Shown in pieces: positions 47,874 through 56,686 of a stretch of 64,000 nucleotides of DNA (position 1 is its first letter; every line of letters begins with the position of its first letter). The notes under the pieces are model-generated. The model saw only the letters and a list, made by a program, of their open reading frames with translations. It had not been told where the DNA came from and ran no database searches. The position numbers and the translations under genes were made by a program. This DNA comes from Paraglaciecola sp. T6c (GTDB lineage: Bacteria; Pseudomonadota; Gammaproteobacteria; Enterobacterales; Alteromonadaceae). The stretch is taken from positions 2,232,001 through 2,296,000 of the forward strand of contig NC_008228.1 of NCBI RefSeq assembly GCF_000014225.1, in the 5' to 3' direction.

Positions 47874-49577
47874 ATGAAATTTTCATTCGTGTTATTTTCA
47901 ATTTTTATGCTCAGCGCTTGTGGAGCTCAGCAAGAGCAGGGCGCAGCAAAAACACAAAGCCAGCATGACACCTCAGCAGCGCAGCAGCAAAAAGCGGCAG
48001 TCGCTATGCCCGATGCCTTTAGTGCGGACGTGGCAAAGCAGATCATGCAAAAAGGTGGAAACGCGGTTGATGCCGCAATAGCTGCACAATTTGTGCTTGC
48101 GGTCACATTACCTGAAGCAGGCAACATTGGCGGTGGTGGTTTCATGCTGGTGTACAAAGACAAGGAGTCTGACTTTATCGACTATCGCGAGCAAGCGCCA
48201 CTTGCAGCCCATCGTGATATGTACCTTGATGCACAGGGTAATGTGGTGCCATATCAATCTGTGATTGGCATTTTATCATCAGGCGTACCCGGCACAGTGG
48301 CGGGCATGTGGCTAGCCCATGAAAAGTACGGCACATTGCCGTGGAAAGACCTAGTCGACCCTGCCGTTAAATTAGCGAAGGATGGCTTCGTCATGCCCGA
48401 AAAACTCGCTGGTTACATTGGCCGTTATAGCAAGCGGTTAAAAGACAAAGGCTTTGAGGTCAATTTTGATGATTATTTCGCGTCTGCCAAAACAGGGGAA
48501 GTGTTTAAACAAGCTGAGCTTGGCGCAACGTTAGCACTTATTCGCGATCAAGGACGTGATGGTTTCTATAAGGGGAAAACAGCAAAAATCATCGCTGATT
48601 TTATGGCTAACCATAAGGGCCTGATCACAGAACAAGATTTAGCAGAGTATGAAGCTAAAGCTCGCCAACCTATCAGTGCAAAATGGCGTGAATACGATGT
48701 GCTAACCTCACCACCACCGAGCTCAGGCGGTATCGCGATAATTCAGTGGTTAACCATGTATGACCAGCTCACCAAGGGCAAAGACAAGCTCGAGCATAAT
48801 TCTGCGCCCTACATACATTTATTAGCAGAGGCAGGTAAACGCGTGTTTGCCGATAGAGCTGAGTACTTAGGGGACCCAGATTTTGTTCAAGTGCCGGTAT
48901 CTGAGCTAATTGACCCAAATTACATTGCTAAGCGCGGCGCTGATATCAGCATGGACAGCATCTCAGTCACTGAGTTAATCAAGCCAGGTTTGAAAGAAAG
49001 CGAAGAAACCACGCATTTTTCGATTGTGGATAAATGGGGCAATGCAGTGTCAAACACCACCACGATCAACTTAGGGTTTGGCAGTGGTGTGGTGGTAGAA
49101 GGCGCAGGCTTTTTATTAAACGATGAAATGGATGACTTCAGTGCTAAGCCAGGGGTAGCAAATGTGTTTGGTGCAGTTGGCGGCGAAGCAAACGAAATTC
49201 ATCCTAAAAAGCGCATGCTCTCTTCAATGACTCCCACCATCGTACTCAAAGACGGTGAGGTGAGTGTAGTGACGGGCTCACCCGGTGGCACCACGATTAT
49301 TAGCTCGGTTTATACGTCTATTTTGAACGCGTTAGAGTTTAATATGAGCGCCCAAGATACCGTGGATGCACCGCGTTTTCATCACCAATTATTGCCTAAA
49401 GATGTCATTCGCCACCATGATGGGATTGCACCAGAAGTGATTACATCATTAGAAGATATGGGCTACACCATGGAAGCTCGCCGGTTCGGTGATTTACACA
49501 CGATCATCAATCGTGGTGGGGAGCTACAAGCCGGCTCTGAGTCCCATGGTAGAGGCAAATCAATGGTGTTCGAGTAG
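47874..49577 (+). CDS. ggt: Gamma-glutamyltranspeptidase, predicted lipoprotein
   Basis: A 567-residue Ntn hydrolase. The signal ends in SIFMLSAC with the lipobox Cys at residue 16, so this form is membrane-tethered; a Gln/Ala-rich linker follows. Large-subunit blocks include GNAVDAAIAAQFVLAV and LPEAGNIGGGGFML. The self-cleavage site is before Thr in ESEETTHFSIVD; NTTTINLGFGSG, MSSMTPTIV and GSPGGTTII follow. It cleaves glutathione and gamma-glutamyl compounds in the periplasm, supplying Cys-Gly and glutamate. A strong terminator follows. Confidence 0.95.
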   Translation: MKFSFVLFSIFMLSACGAQQEQGAAKTQSQHDTSAAQQQKAAVAMPDAFSADVAKQIMQKGGNAVDAAIAAQFVLAVTLPEAGNIGGGGFMLVYKDKESDFIDYREQAPLAAHRDMYLDAQGNVVPYQSVIGILSSGVPGTVAGMWLAHEKYGTLPWKDLVDPAVKLAKDGFVMPEKLAGYIGRYSKRLKDKGFEVNFDDYFASAKTGEVFKQAELGATLALIRDQGRDGFYKGKTAKIIADFMANHKGLITEQDLAEYEAKARQPISAKWREYDVLTSPPPSSGGIAIIQWLTMYDQLTKGKDKLEHNSAPYIHLLAEAGKRVFADRAEYLGDPDFVQVPVSELIDPNYIAKRGADISMDSISVTELIKPGLKESEETTHFSIVDKWGNAVSNTTTINLGFGSGVVVEGAGFLLNDEMDDFSAKPGVANVFGAVGGEANEIHPKKRMLSSMTPTIVLKDGEVSVVTGSPGGTTIISSVYTSILNALEFNMSAQDTVDAPRFHHQLLPKDVIRHHDGIAPEVITSLEDMGYTMEARRFGDLHTIINRGGELQAGSESHGRGKSMVFE

Positions 49578-49628
49578 GGCACGTATTGTAGGGGTTAACC
49601 GCTCATACAACTGATCCTAAAACATATA

Positions 49629-49659
49629 AACGGTTGCCAAAATGGCAACCGTTTTTTTT
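49629..49659 (+). terminator. Terminator of ggt
   Basis: Perfect 10-bp stem AACGGTTGCC/GGCAACCGTT with a 5-nt loop, followed by a run of T. Confidence 0.92.
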
Positions 49660-49736
49660 GCGTTGAATAATGTTGTCTGTTTAAACAGGATACATGCACT
49701 ATTAACTGGAAGCAGAATCAGGCCCCTAAGGGCTGC

Positions 49737-50477
49737 TTACGCTTTAGGCGTAAAGAAGGGATGTGCCGTTAACGAGAGCGAGTCTTTTGTCACTTTCAAA
49801 ATACTGCCTTGATCGTACCAATCGCCTAAGACGATGCGCTTGGCTGGTTGGCCGTTGACAGTCAGTTCGTGAATGGCTGGGCGATGAGTATGCCCATGTA
49901 TTAAGCGTTGTACATTATAGCGCGCCATAGTGTCGATCACTTCTTGCTCCGTCACATCCATGATGTCATTGGTGAGCTGCTTTTGGTTTTCTTTACTGGC
50001 TGCTCGGCCGTTATCAGCAATTTTTTGCCGTGTTTTCAAGGGTAAGCACAAGACTAACCTTGGCCACCACCAACCACGGGCTTTTTTACGGAATTTTTGA
50101 TAGGCCACGTCTTTTGTGCACAGTTCATCACCATGGGTGATCAAGGTGGGTGTGCCGTATAAATCAATCACTACTTGTTCTGGCAATAAGGTAAAGCCAG
50201 CTTGTTTCGCGAAGCGTTCGCGGATCAAGAAATCGCGATTGCCATGAATAAAAAAGACCTCTACTCCAGCCTCTGCCACCTGCTTGAACGCGCTGGCGAC
50301 CTGCTGATTGAATGGGGTTTGATTGTCATCGCCAATCCAAGCTTCAAACAAATCGCCTAACACATAAAGTGCATCTGCTTGTCGTGCGTCGTGCGCAAGA
50401 AACTGAAATAAACAGTGGCTAATATCTTCGCGCTCAGCAGATAGATGTAAATCGGCAATAAAGTAGGTAAAAGACAT
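49737..50477 (-). CDS. lpxH: UDP-2,3-diacylglucosamine diphosphatase
   Basis: A 246-residue metallophosphoesterase of lipid A synthesis that removes UMP from UDP-2,3-diacylglucosamine. Metal-binding blocks are in order: FIADLHLS, GDLFEAWIGDD, HGNRDFL, ITHGDELC and HGHTHRP. It follows ppiB by 53 bp in the same direction, and cysS is divergent from ppiB, the order found in many gammaproteobacteria. Confidence 0.95.
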   Translation of the reverse strand: MSFTYFIADLHLSAEREDISHCLFQFLAHDARQADALYVLGDLFEAWIGDDNQTPFNQQVASAFKQVAEAGVEVFFIHGNRDFLIRERFAKQAGFTLLPEQVVIDLYGTPTLITHGDELCTKDVAYQKFRKKARGWWWPRLVLCLPLKTRQKIADNGRAASKENQKQLTNDIMDVTEQEVIDTMARYNVQRLIHGHTHRPAIHELTVNGQPAKRIVLGDWYDQGSILKVTKDSLSLTAHPFFTPKA

Positions 50478-50530
50478 GGGGGAGACTCGATAAAAGGCCT
50501 GTTCAGAATAAACAGGCCTCGAAAAATAGA

Positions 50531-51025
50531 TTATTCGCTAACTTCAACTTTCTGAATAACCACATCTTCTACAGGCACATCTTGGTGATAACCAGAGTTG
50601 CCCGTTTTAACGTCTTTGATCTTGTTGACCACGTCCATGCCGTCAGTCACTTTAGCAAATACGCAGTAACCCCAGCCATCGCCAGATTCGCTGCGGAAGT
50701 TCAAGAAGCTGTTGTTAGCCACGTTGATGAAAAACTGTGAGCTAGCAGAATGCGGCTCATTTGTACGTGCCATAGCCAATGTGCCTACTTCGTTGGCAAG
50801 GCCATTGTTAGCTTCATTTTTAATGGTCGCTTTAGTTGCTTTTTGCTCCATGCCGGGCTCGAAGCCACCGCCTTGTACCATGAAACCATCGATAACACGG
50901 TGAAAGATTGTGTTGTCGTAAAACCCTTCTTTGGCATAACTCAAAAAGTTAGCAACTGTCTCAGGCGCTTTGTCTGCGAAAAGCTCTACGTTAATGACGC
51001 CGTAGTTAGTATGAATTGTGACCAT
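50531..51025 (-). CDS. ppiB: Peptidyl-prolyl cis-trans isomerase B (cyclophilin)
   Basis: A 164-residue cytoplasmic cyclophilin without signal peptide. Active-site blocks are [39 protein letters not shown] and [15 protein letters not shown]. It catalyses proline isomerisation during folding. It probably heads a ppiB-lpxH operon. Confidence 0.95.
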   Translation of the reverse strand: MVTIHTNYGVINVELFADKAPETVANFLSYAKEGFYDNTIFHRVIDGFMVQGGGFEPGMEQKATKATIKNEANNGLANEVGTLAMARTNEPHSASSQFFINVANNSFLNFRSESGDGWGYCVFAKVTDGMDVVNKIKDVKTGNSGYHQDVPVEDVVIQKVEVSE

Positions 51026-51210
51026 TTTAATGCCCTCAGGTGAATCATAAAAAATAAAAGTTCGCCATTCTAACGTAAAGCGACGCGCTTTTTAAGCAGT
51101 TGATTCATATTGATTAATGCGAGGGGAGTGACACAGTGATAGAATCGGCGCTCTGGGCTCCTTTGCTCACCTTTTACGTTACTGAACTTTTATTAATAGG
51201 AAAACGGTTA

Positions 51211-52605
51211 ATGCTACACATATACAATACCCTGACTCGACAAAAAGAGCTCTTTACACCTTTACATGAATCAAAGGTGGGGTTGTACGTGTGCGGTATC
51301 ACAGTGTATGACCTGTCGCACATGGGGCACGCACGCACGTACTTGAGTTTTGATTTAATGGTGCGCTACTTACGCCACAAAGGCTATGAGGTGAATTATG
51401 TGCGAAACATCACGGATATTGATGACAAAATCATTCAACGTGCGAATGAAAATGGCGAAACGACCAGTGAACTAACTGAGCGCACTATCGCCATGATGCA
51501 CGACGATTTCGCCGCGATAGGCTTGCTTGCCCCAGACATTGAACCCCGCGTGACGACCCACATGCCTGAAATTATCGCGATTATCGAGCGCCTCATTCAG
51601 CGCGGCCACGCTTATCAGGCTAAATCAGGGGATGTGTTATTTGATGTGAGCAGCTATGCGGATTACGGCAAACTAAGTAAACAAGACCTAGACCAATTGA
51701 ACATGGGCTCGCGCGTTGATGTTGACAGCGACAAAGACGACCCTATGGATTTCGTTTTATGGAAAACCGCAAAGCCTGGTGAGCCAAGTTGGCAATCCCC
51801 ATGGGGAGACGGACGCCCTGGCTGGCATATTGAGTGTTCAGCCATGAATCAAAAACATTTGGGTGAGCACTTCGATATTCACGGCGGTGGCTCTGATTTG
51901 ATTTTCCCTCATCATGAAAATGAAGTGGCGCAATCATGCTGCGCTTATGACACCCCGTACGTAAATTATTGGGTGCATGCGGGTATGGTGCAAGTCGACA
52001 GTGAGAAAATGTCTAAATCGTTAGGCAACTTCTTCACATTAAGGGATGTGTTACAGCAACATGATGCTGAAACATTGCGTTATTTCTTGATGTCAGCTCA
52101 CTATCGAAGTCAATTGAGTTATTCACAAAGTAATATTACCCAAGCGCGCAGTGCACTTGAGCGCTTGTATACGTCTCTTCGGGACGTAAAAGCAAATACC
52201 CAAGTCGATATGCACAGTGCTGATTACCTCACTCGCTTTGATAAAGCCATGGATGATGACTTCAACACACCTGAGGCCATGGCAGTGTTGTTTGACGTAG
52301 CCAAAGAGCTCAACCGAGCCAAAGCTGAAGGGCAAGAAGGGCATGAGCGAGCCAGTGATTTGGCCGGCGTGCTGATTAATTTAGGCAAGGTGCTAGGCAT
52401 TTTACAACGCAGCCCAAGTGAATATTTGCAAGGCGAGCAGCAAGATGATGATGAAGTGGCAGAAATCGAAGGGTTAATCAAAGCGCGTAACGATGCCCGC
52501 GCCGCTAAAGACTGGGCCGCAGCCGATGCCGCGCGAGATGGTTTAAATGCCCTCAATATTATTCTTGAAGATGGCCCCAGCGGCACAACGTGGCGCAAGG
52601 GTTAG
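51211..52605 (+). CDS. cysS: Cysteinyl-tRNA synthetase
   Basis: A 464-residue class I synthetase. The ATG at 51211 follows an AGGAAAA site and gives [13 protein letters not shown]; in-frame codons upstream are not conserved in the family. The zinc Cys is in [16 protein letters not shown], which also has the HIGH-type motif; GWHIECSAM and HHENEVAQS complete the zinc site, and [10 protein letters not shown] is the KMSKS loop. The second attI-like region begins about 280 bp after its stop. Confidence 0.97.
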   Translation: MLHIYNTLTRQKELFTPLHESKVGLYVCGITVYDLSHMGHARTYLSFDLMVRYLRHKGYEVNYVRNITDIDDKIIQRANENGETTSELTERTIAMMHDDFAAIGLLAPDIEPRVTTHMPEIIAIIERLIQRGHAYQAKSGDVLFDVSSYADYGKLSKQDLDQLNMGSRVDVDSDKDDPMDFVLWKTAKPGEPSWQSPWGDGRPGWHIECSAMNQKHLGEHFDIHGGGSDLIFPHHENEVAQSCCAYDTPYVNYWVHAGMVQVDSEKMSKSLGNFFTLRDVLQQHDAETLRYFLMSAHYRSQLSYSQSNITQARSALERLYTSLRDVKANTQVDMHSADYLTRFDKAMDDDFNTPEAMAVLFDVAKELNRAKAEGQEGHERASDLAGVLINLGKVLGILQRSPSEYLQGEQQDDDEVAEIEGLIKARNDARAAKDWAAADAARDGLNALNIILEDGPSGTTWRKG

Positions 52606-52633
52606 TCTTTTTCGGGTTTTAAAAGTGACATTC

Positions 52634-52660
52634 AAGGCCAGCTGATTAGCTGGCCTTTTT
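52634..52660 (+). terminator. Terminator of cysS
   Basis: Stem AAGGCCAGC/GCTGGCCTT with a 6-nt loop is followed by TTT. It lies about 30 bp after the cysS stop. Confidence 0.9.
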
Positions 52661-52882
52661 ATTGCGACGGCTTTAGTCAGCCTCTTCCTGGCGAGTGGCT
52701 GCGCAAGAATGTAAAACAAGAATGCAAAACAAGAATATCCCAACGAGTCATCATAAAGTTCAGACCAAAGCTCGCGCCTCTCGCCTCAATAAAAAATGCC
52801 ATTAAATACAAATGTGGGTAGGAGGTAGTTGCTGTGTTTATATACAAGTTGGTTGCTTATTCCAGTAAACAGCAGGATCACG

Positions 52883-53051
52883 TAATTTTTCCATGTTTCC
52901 ACAACCAAAAAACATAAAGATGGAAAAATTTTAACCTGTACAACAAGTTACAGTGTATGCTAAGAAAGACAGATGGAGAAAGGCGGAAAAGTTCCGTGTT
53001 TAATATGCGGATGCAATCACGGAACTTTTCCGCCTATTAATATTGTTAGCT
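52883..53051 (+). other. Second attI-like region without an integrase gene
   Basis: About 165 bp closely repeating 1,055-1,222, the attI region beside intI. It ends in the core site GTTAGCT (53045-53051), which starts the Fic cassette. The inverted repeat is perfect here: GGCGGAAAAGTTCCGTG (52982-52998) against its exact complement (53018-53034), separated by 19 bp. The LexA-box end next to intI is not part of the repeat. Bases 52,660-52,882, between the cysS terminator and this region, show no intI remnant that I can recognise. Confidence 0.82.
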
Positions 53052-53055
53052 CCCT

Positions 53056-53134
53056 TATCTCAATTTTAAACTTTTTTGAGACAAAATCTAGTTTTTAATA
53101 TACTCTTATCTCAATTATTCACAACTTTGAGATT
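53056..53134 (+). promoter_or_regulatory. Own promoter and two operator-like repeats of the Fic cassette
   Basis: A sigma-70-like promoter is present: TTGAGA (53076-53081), 17-bp spacer, TATACT (53099-53104). Two inverted repeats frame it: TATCTCAA...TTGAGACA (53056-53083), whose right half overlaps the -35 box, and TATCTCAA...TTTGAGAT (53107-53134), covering the leader up to the start codon. This looks like autoregulation by a DNA-binding protein, possibly the Fic protein's C-terminal winged helix. Confidence 0.6.
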
Positions 53135-53137
53135 ACT

Positions 53138-54502
53138 ATGATTGCTTCTCCACCAAAAGAACTTATCAGTAACCCCTTGCAGCTCGCTTTGGAGAAGCAC
53201 AGTGAGCACCTGAAAGAATATATCGAACTTTTATCTCCTACCGATAATAAAGGAAGGTACCTTCACTATGACCAGCTTCGGTATAGATTTTCCAAAGATT
53301 TAGATAAAGATTTAGCATGGTCAATTGTAAAAACTGCTAGATTGAGACAATTAAAAAGAATTCTTCCTCTTGGTGATTCCAATGAAGTGGGGCGTTTTTT
53401 TCTGACTCCCAACATTCAAAAAGCCATAAGTGAAACAGACAGGAATACAACAAGCGCTTCTCTCGAGTGGATGTGTTCAAAAATCGGTGAAGAAAAGCAC
53501 CTCGAATACTTATTAAATGATTTGGTCGAAGATGAAGCAATAAGCAGCAGTCAACTCGAAGGGGCTGCTACTACTACTGAAGTTGCAAAAGACTTGTTGA
53601 AAAGGAAACGAAAGCCTAGAAGCTTAGATGAAAAAATGATCATCGGTAATTTCAAGATGATGAATTTCGCATGGGAGAATAGAGAAAAAGATCTAACACC
53701 TGATTTTATTAGGGACTTACATCAAATCGGCGTTGATGGGATTGACGATGACAACTACACACCCGGTGTGTTTCGGAAAACTGACGATGTGAAAGTTGTT
53801 AATGCTGAGGGTAATATTGTTCATCAGCCGCCTTTAGCAGAAAACCTGAAAGCTCGTTTGAAAAAAGTCTGTAGTTGGGTAAATAAATGTCATCACGATA
53901 CAGATAATCGTGACTACTTCCATCCATTGGTAAAGGCAATCATAATTCATTTTCTCATCGGTTTTGAGCATCCATTTAGAGATGGAAATGGGCGAGTTGC
54001 AAGGGCTCTTTTCTATTGGTATATGTTTAAAAATGATTTTTCTGCATTTAGATACATCACTATAAGTCTGCTATTGAAAAATGCACCTGTTCAATACGGG
54101 AAAAGTTATCTTTATACAGAATCAGACGAAATGGATTTGACTTATTTCATTGATTATCAATGCTCAATAATTATTAGAGCTATAAACAAGTTTAAGGGTT
54201 CTTACCAACGGACTCTAAAAGAAGCTGAAGAGTTTAATGTTTGGCTATGGAAATCTGGTTTATATAAAAAATTATCTGATAAACAGCAGAAAATATTCCA
54301 AGTAGCACGGAGTGGTGTTGCTCATTTTTTTACGGCTTCGAATGTTAAAGAAAACTTAGGATGTTCCTATAATACTGCATCTTCTGCACTAAATGGCCTT
54401 GTAGATATGAAACTCTTCAAAAAGGAAAAACAAGGTCGTGAATGGGTTTTCAGCATGGTAAGCCAAAAGAAAATCCTTAAAGATTGGAATGCGAAAAAAT
54501 AG
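53138..54502 (+). CDS. Fic-domain protein with N-terminal inhibitory motif and C-terminal winged helix
   Basis: A 454-residue protein of the Fic family, which transfers AMP or related groups to hydroxyl side chains. The N-terminal region carries SSSQLEGA near residue 138, the (S/T)xxxE(G/N) inhibitory helix of class II Fic proteins. The catalytic motif HPFRDGNGRVAR is near residue 278 and complete, so activity is expected once inhibition is relieved. Residues from about 385 form a winged helix (FTASNVKENLGCSYNTASSAL), as in many Fic/DOC regulators. It is a gene cassette with its own promoter. Target unknown; toxin-like or defence-related roles are possible. Confidence 0.92.
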   Translation: MIASPPKELISNPLQLALEKHSEHLKEYIELLSPTDNKGRYLHYDQLRYRFSKDLDKDLAWSIVKTARLRQLKRILPLGDSNEVGRFFLTPNIQKAISETDRNTTSASLEWMCSKIGEEKHLEYLLNDLVEDEAISSSQLEGAATTTEVAKDLLKRKRKPRSLDEKMIIGNFKMMNFAWENREKDLTPDFIRDLHQIGVDGIDDDNYTPGVFRKTDDVKVVNAEGNIVHQPPLAENLKARLKKVCSWVNKCHHDTDNRDYFHPLVKAIIIHFLIGFEHPFRDGNGRVARALFYWYMFKNDFSAFRYITISLLLKNAPVQYGKSYLYTESDEMDLTYFIDYQCSIIIRAINKFKGSYQRTLKEAEEFNVWLWKSGLYKKLSDKQQKIFQVARSGVAHFFTASNVKENLGCSYNTASSALNGLVDMKLFKKEKQGREWVFSMVSQKKILKDWNAKK

Positions 54503-54508
54503 ATCGGG

Positions 54509-54595
54509 AGCTAACAACCACATTAAGTCGCTCGCAGGCTCGCTGGGACAGTAACACGTGGGCACTGTCGCTTCGCTCGGATTGTAGCCCATTAC
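54509..54595 (+). other. attC site of the Fic cassette, truncated
   Basis: R'' AGCTAAC (54509-54515) complements the GTTAGCT that opens the cassette. The following sequence has the self-complementary blocks of an attC (GGACAGTAACACGTGGGCACTGTC). At TTAC (54592-54595) it is interrupted by ends of the Y1 element family, and the R' half is missing. Confidence 0.82.
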
Positions 54596-54959
54596 TTAAA
54601 GAGACAGTACTTAAAGAGACAGCCATCTTGAGAATCGTGTAAAAAACTCTCCTGTTTAGGAAAATACTTACATAGACACCCATCTTTAGAATTTTATAAA
54701 AACACATGCATAGGATACTTACTTAAAGAGACAGCCATCTTAATAATCGTGTAAAAAACTCTCCTGCTTAGAACGGAAAATACCCCTCAACAGGCGTCAA
54801 GGTACTTTTGGTCTATATGGTTGGGGATTATTACTGGAAAAGTGAGCGTAGAGGAAGGAAACGGCGCGCAAGGTCAATTTTTAGGCAAGGGATTAGGCTA
54901 CAAGATATGCATGATATGTGTTAGTTGGAATGTTTTAGGCGCGCCTTAATAATACTTAC
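54596..54959 (+). repeat. Series of diverged Y1-element left ends
   Basis: Left ends of two related subfamilies occur in a row: TTAAAGAGACAG forms begin at 54596, 54611 and 54723, and an ATAGACACCCATC form at 54672. All but one directly follow TTAC. The copy from 54723 continues for about 230 bp with sequence like the non-coding 3' part of the complete element, then stops where copy B begins. These are remains of several successive insertions. Confidence 0.75.
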
Positions 54960-55664
54960 ATAGACACCCATCTTTAGAATCGTATCAAAAACTCTCCTGC
55001 TCAGAGTGGGGAAATGCCTCTAAAGAAGCGTTGAGGTACTTTTCATCTGAACGATTAGGTATTCCTACTGGAATATTGCACCTACAGGAAGGAAACTGCG
55101 TTTAAGGTCAATTTTTAGGCAAGGGGCTAAGCTACAAGATATGTAGGGAATGTGTCCTTTAGGGTTGTTTCAAGCACGCTTTAACAATTCTTTTGCTTTG
55201 GTCATTCCCCGCAGTCGTTGATGATGGGTGTGGCGCTTGAATGCATTCATCATTTGCTCCGCACCTGCTGCGTAGCAGAAGTGTTTTTCAAACTCGGTCG
55301 TTAATGTTAGCCATTGAGCAGCGTCTAATCCTAATCTTTGTAAAATAGGACTGTGAGTGTTATCAATATGACCGGCCTTGTCCTCACGAATGCATCGGCC
55401 TGTCGTGTCTACCAATTCACAATAGTCTTTAAGTGAATAAGCGATGCCTTTGGGCATTTCTTCACGAGGGTTTCCTACAAACGGCATTAAAGCACTCGGT
55501 TGCTCTCGTTTATTTTTAACCGCCTGAGCACGTTTTTTGATACTGGTGTGCTTTGACGTTTCGGGTGTTTTTGCCATTTTTGCACGAATGGGATTCAAGT
55601 CCACATAGGCCATACACGCTAAGACCGCACTCTCATCTAATAGGGCTTGTGATTTAAATCGTCC

Positions 55665-55735
55665 ATTTATCAGGAGTAAATTAGAACAGCTTTAGCTGGC
55701 CCGCAGGGAGAGCGCCAAGGATGGCGGCGAATAAA
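55665..55735 (+). repeat. Two-hairpin mini-element, copy 2
   Basis: Defined by comparison with the intact Y1 gene: about 71 bp replace roughly eight bases. Hairpin 1 is CAGC-TTTA-GCTG, linker GCCCGCAGGG, hairpin 2 CGCC-AAGGAT-GGCG. The flanks ATTTATC and AATAAA match copies 3 and 4. Confidence 0.85.
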
Positions 55736-56003
55736 AACGACCGGTGCAACCATCCTCTTTGTTAGCTTCACGAGCAACATACTCATTCAAGTCACGCATA
55801 AACCAGCTTATGTCGTACAAACGTTGCCGATAGGTATCAACGGTCTCATCAAAGGTGATTAGCTCTCCTTGGCTCAGTGTATCGCCATTCATAAACTTCT
55901 GAGTCAGCAAAGTGCCTCTGTGCAGCTTATGGTAGCGCCTCAACACTTCATCGCTATCCCAATTATCAGCCATTGTTTTATCCACACATAGCACCACATG
56001 AGT

Positions 56004-56075
56004 CTACTTCAGGCATCCTGCCTTACGCCCTTCGGGCCAGCTAAAGCTGTTGTAAAATGTTCCCGACATTTTTAC
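56004..56075 (-). repeat. Two-hairpin mini-element, copy 3 (inverted)
   Basis: A 72-bp insertion relative to the intact gene, in the opposite orientation to the other copies. Hairpin 1 is CAGC-TTTA-GCTG, linker GCCCGAAGGG, hairpin 2 AGGC-AGGAT-GCCT. Confidence 0.85.
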
Positions 56076-56250
56076 TGATTATTCATGACCGCATAGGCAC
56101 AAATGCGGTAGCCGCGCTATCGATGGAAAATACCGTAGATAAAAACAACAAACGCTCCTCTACCCAAGCTCGACGATGCTCGTAACTCTGGCCAGAGTAT
56201 TTATCTATTCCACACAAGAAAGAACGCCGCACGCAGCGCGAAACGCAATG

Positions 56251-56327
56251 ACAAATTTATCGGGAATAAAATTTGAACAGCTTTAGCTGGCTTCGAAGAA
56301 GTGAACGACATGGATGTTGTGAATAAA
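56251..56327 (+). repeat. Two-hairpin mini-element, copy 4
   Basis: A 77-bp insertion near the 5' end of the broken transposase gene. Hairpin 1 is CAGC-TTTA-GCTG; the linker is less conserved (GCTTCGAAGAA); hairpin 2 is ACGAC-ATGGAT-GTTGT. It starts with AAATTTATCGGGAATAAA. Confidence 0.85.
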
Positions 56328-56431
56328 ATAAGGGGTATCGATTAAACTGATTTGGCTTTTTCGAGGTTGAGGCATAATCCATCTACCTGACATAATGAAA
56401 CACACATCAAGTCTAGTTCAGCCCTGAAAAT

Positions 56432-56533
56432 TGACCATTTTTATCATGGGTGTCTTTATATTTTTTTAAAATTGACCATTTTTATCATGGGTGTCTTTAT
56501 ATTTTTATTGGGTGTCTTTATATATTTTTTTTT
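56432..56533 (-). repeat. Tandem right ends of the Y1 element
   Basis: GACCATTTTTATCATGGG with GTGTCTTTATATTTTT occurs twice (from 56432 and 56472), followed by a third, shortened GGGTGTCTTTATAT. This mirrors the tandem left ends at 4,754-4,860 and again suggests repeated insertion or imprecise excision at one site. Confidence 0.8.
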
Positions 56534-56561
56534 TGAATTTAATTCATACAAAAAGCTCAAT

Positions 56562-56626
56562 CAGAAAATCACTCGCTGGCCCTCGGCCAAAGCACTTCGT
56601 GTTTTCTGTTTAACTAAGCGTTATAT
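56562..56626 (+). other. 3' part of an attC site with core GTTATAT
   Basis: The stretch CAGAAAATCAC ... GTGTTTTCTG is self-complementary, and GCGTTATAT (core GTTATAT, 56620-56626) follows. The R'' half has been replaced by the right ends of the Y1 element. The core opens the next cassette. Confidence 0.7.
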
Positions 56627-56686
56627 TGCCAAAGAGGGTTAGAGTTTCATTTTCATTAATGCGCAATGTCATAGAGGAATAACATT

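Larger units (their letters stand above)
55170..56375 (-). pseudogene. Y1_Tnp transposase, broken by three mini-elements
   Basis: Aligned with the intact gene at 5,053-6,036, this copy is interrupted at 55,665-55,735, 56,004-56,075 and 56,251-56,327, with a further small insertion near 56,110. The C-terminal part remains open from 55,613 to 55,170 (including AYVDLNPIRAKM) and the middle part from 55,997 to 55,692, but no continuous protein can be made. It cannot encode an active transposase. Confidence 0.93.
54960..56468 (-). mobile_element. Y1 transposase element, interrupted copy B
   Basis: The left end follows TTAC at 54956-54959, and the right-end hairpin region (GACCATTTTTATCATGGGTGTC) is at about 56,432-56,456. 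Its internal sequence is clearly homologous to copy A throughout, with three extra 71-77-bp insertions and one smaller insertion of about 15 bp near 56,105-56,121 (GGTAG/CTATC hairpin). Confidence 0.82.

Noticed and set aside
52660-52882. Remnant of a second intI gene beside the second attI-like site
   Set aside because: No stretch translates to IntI motifs in either direction. The region looks unrelated to the first locus upstream of the 165-bp repeat.
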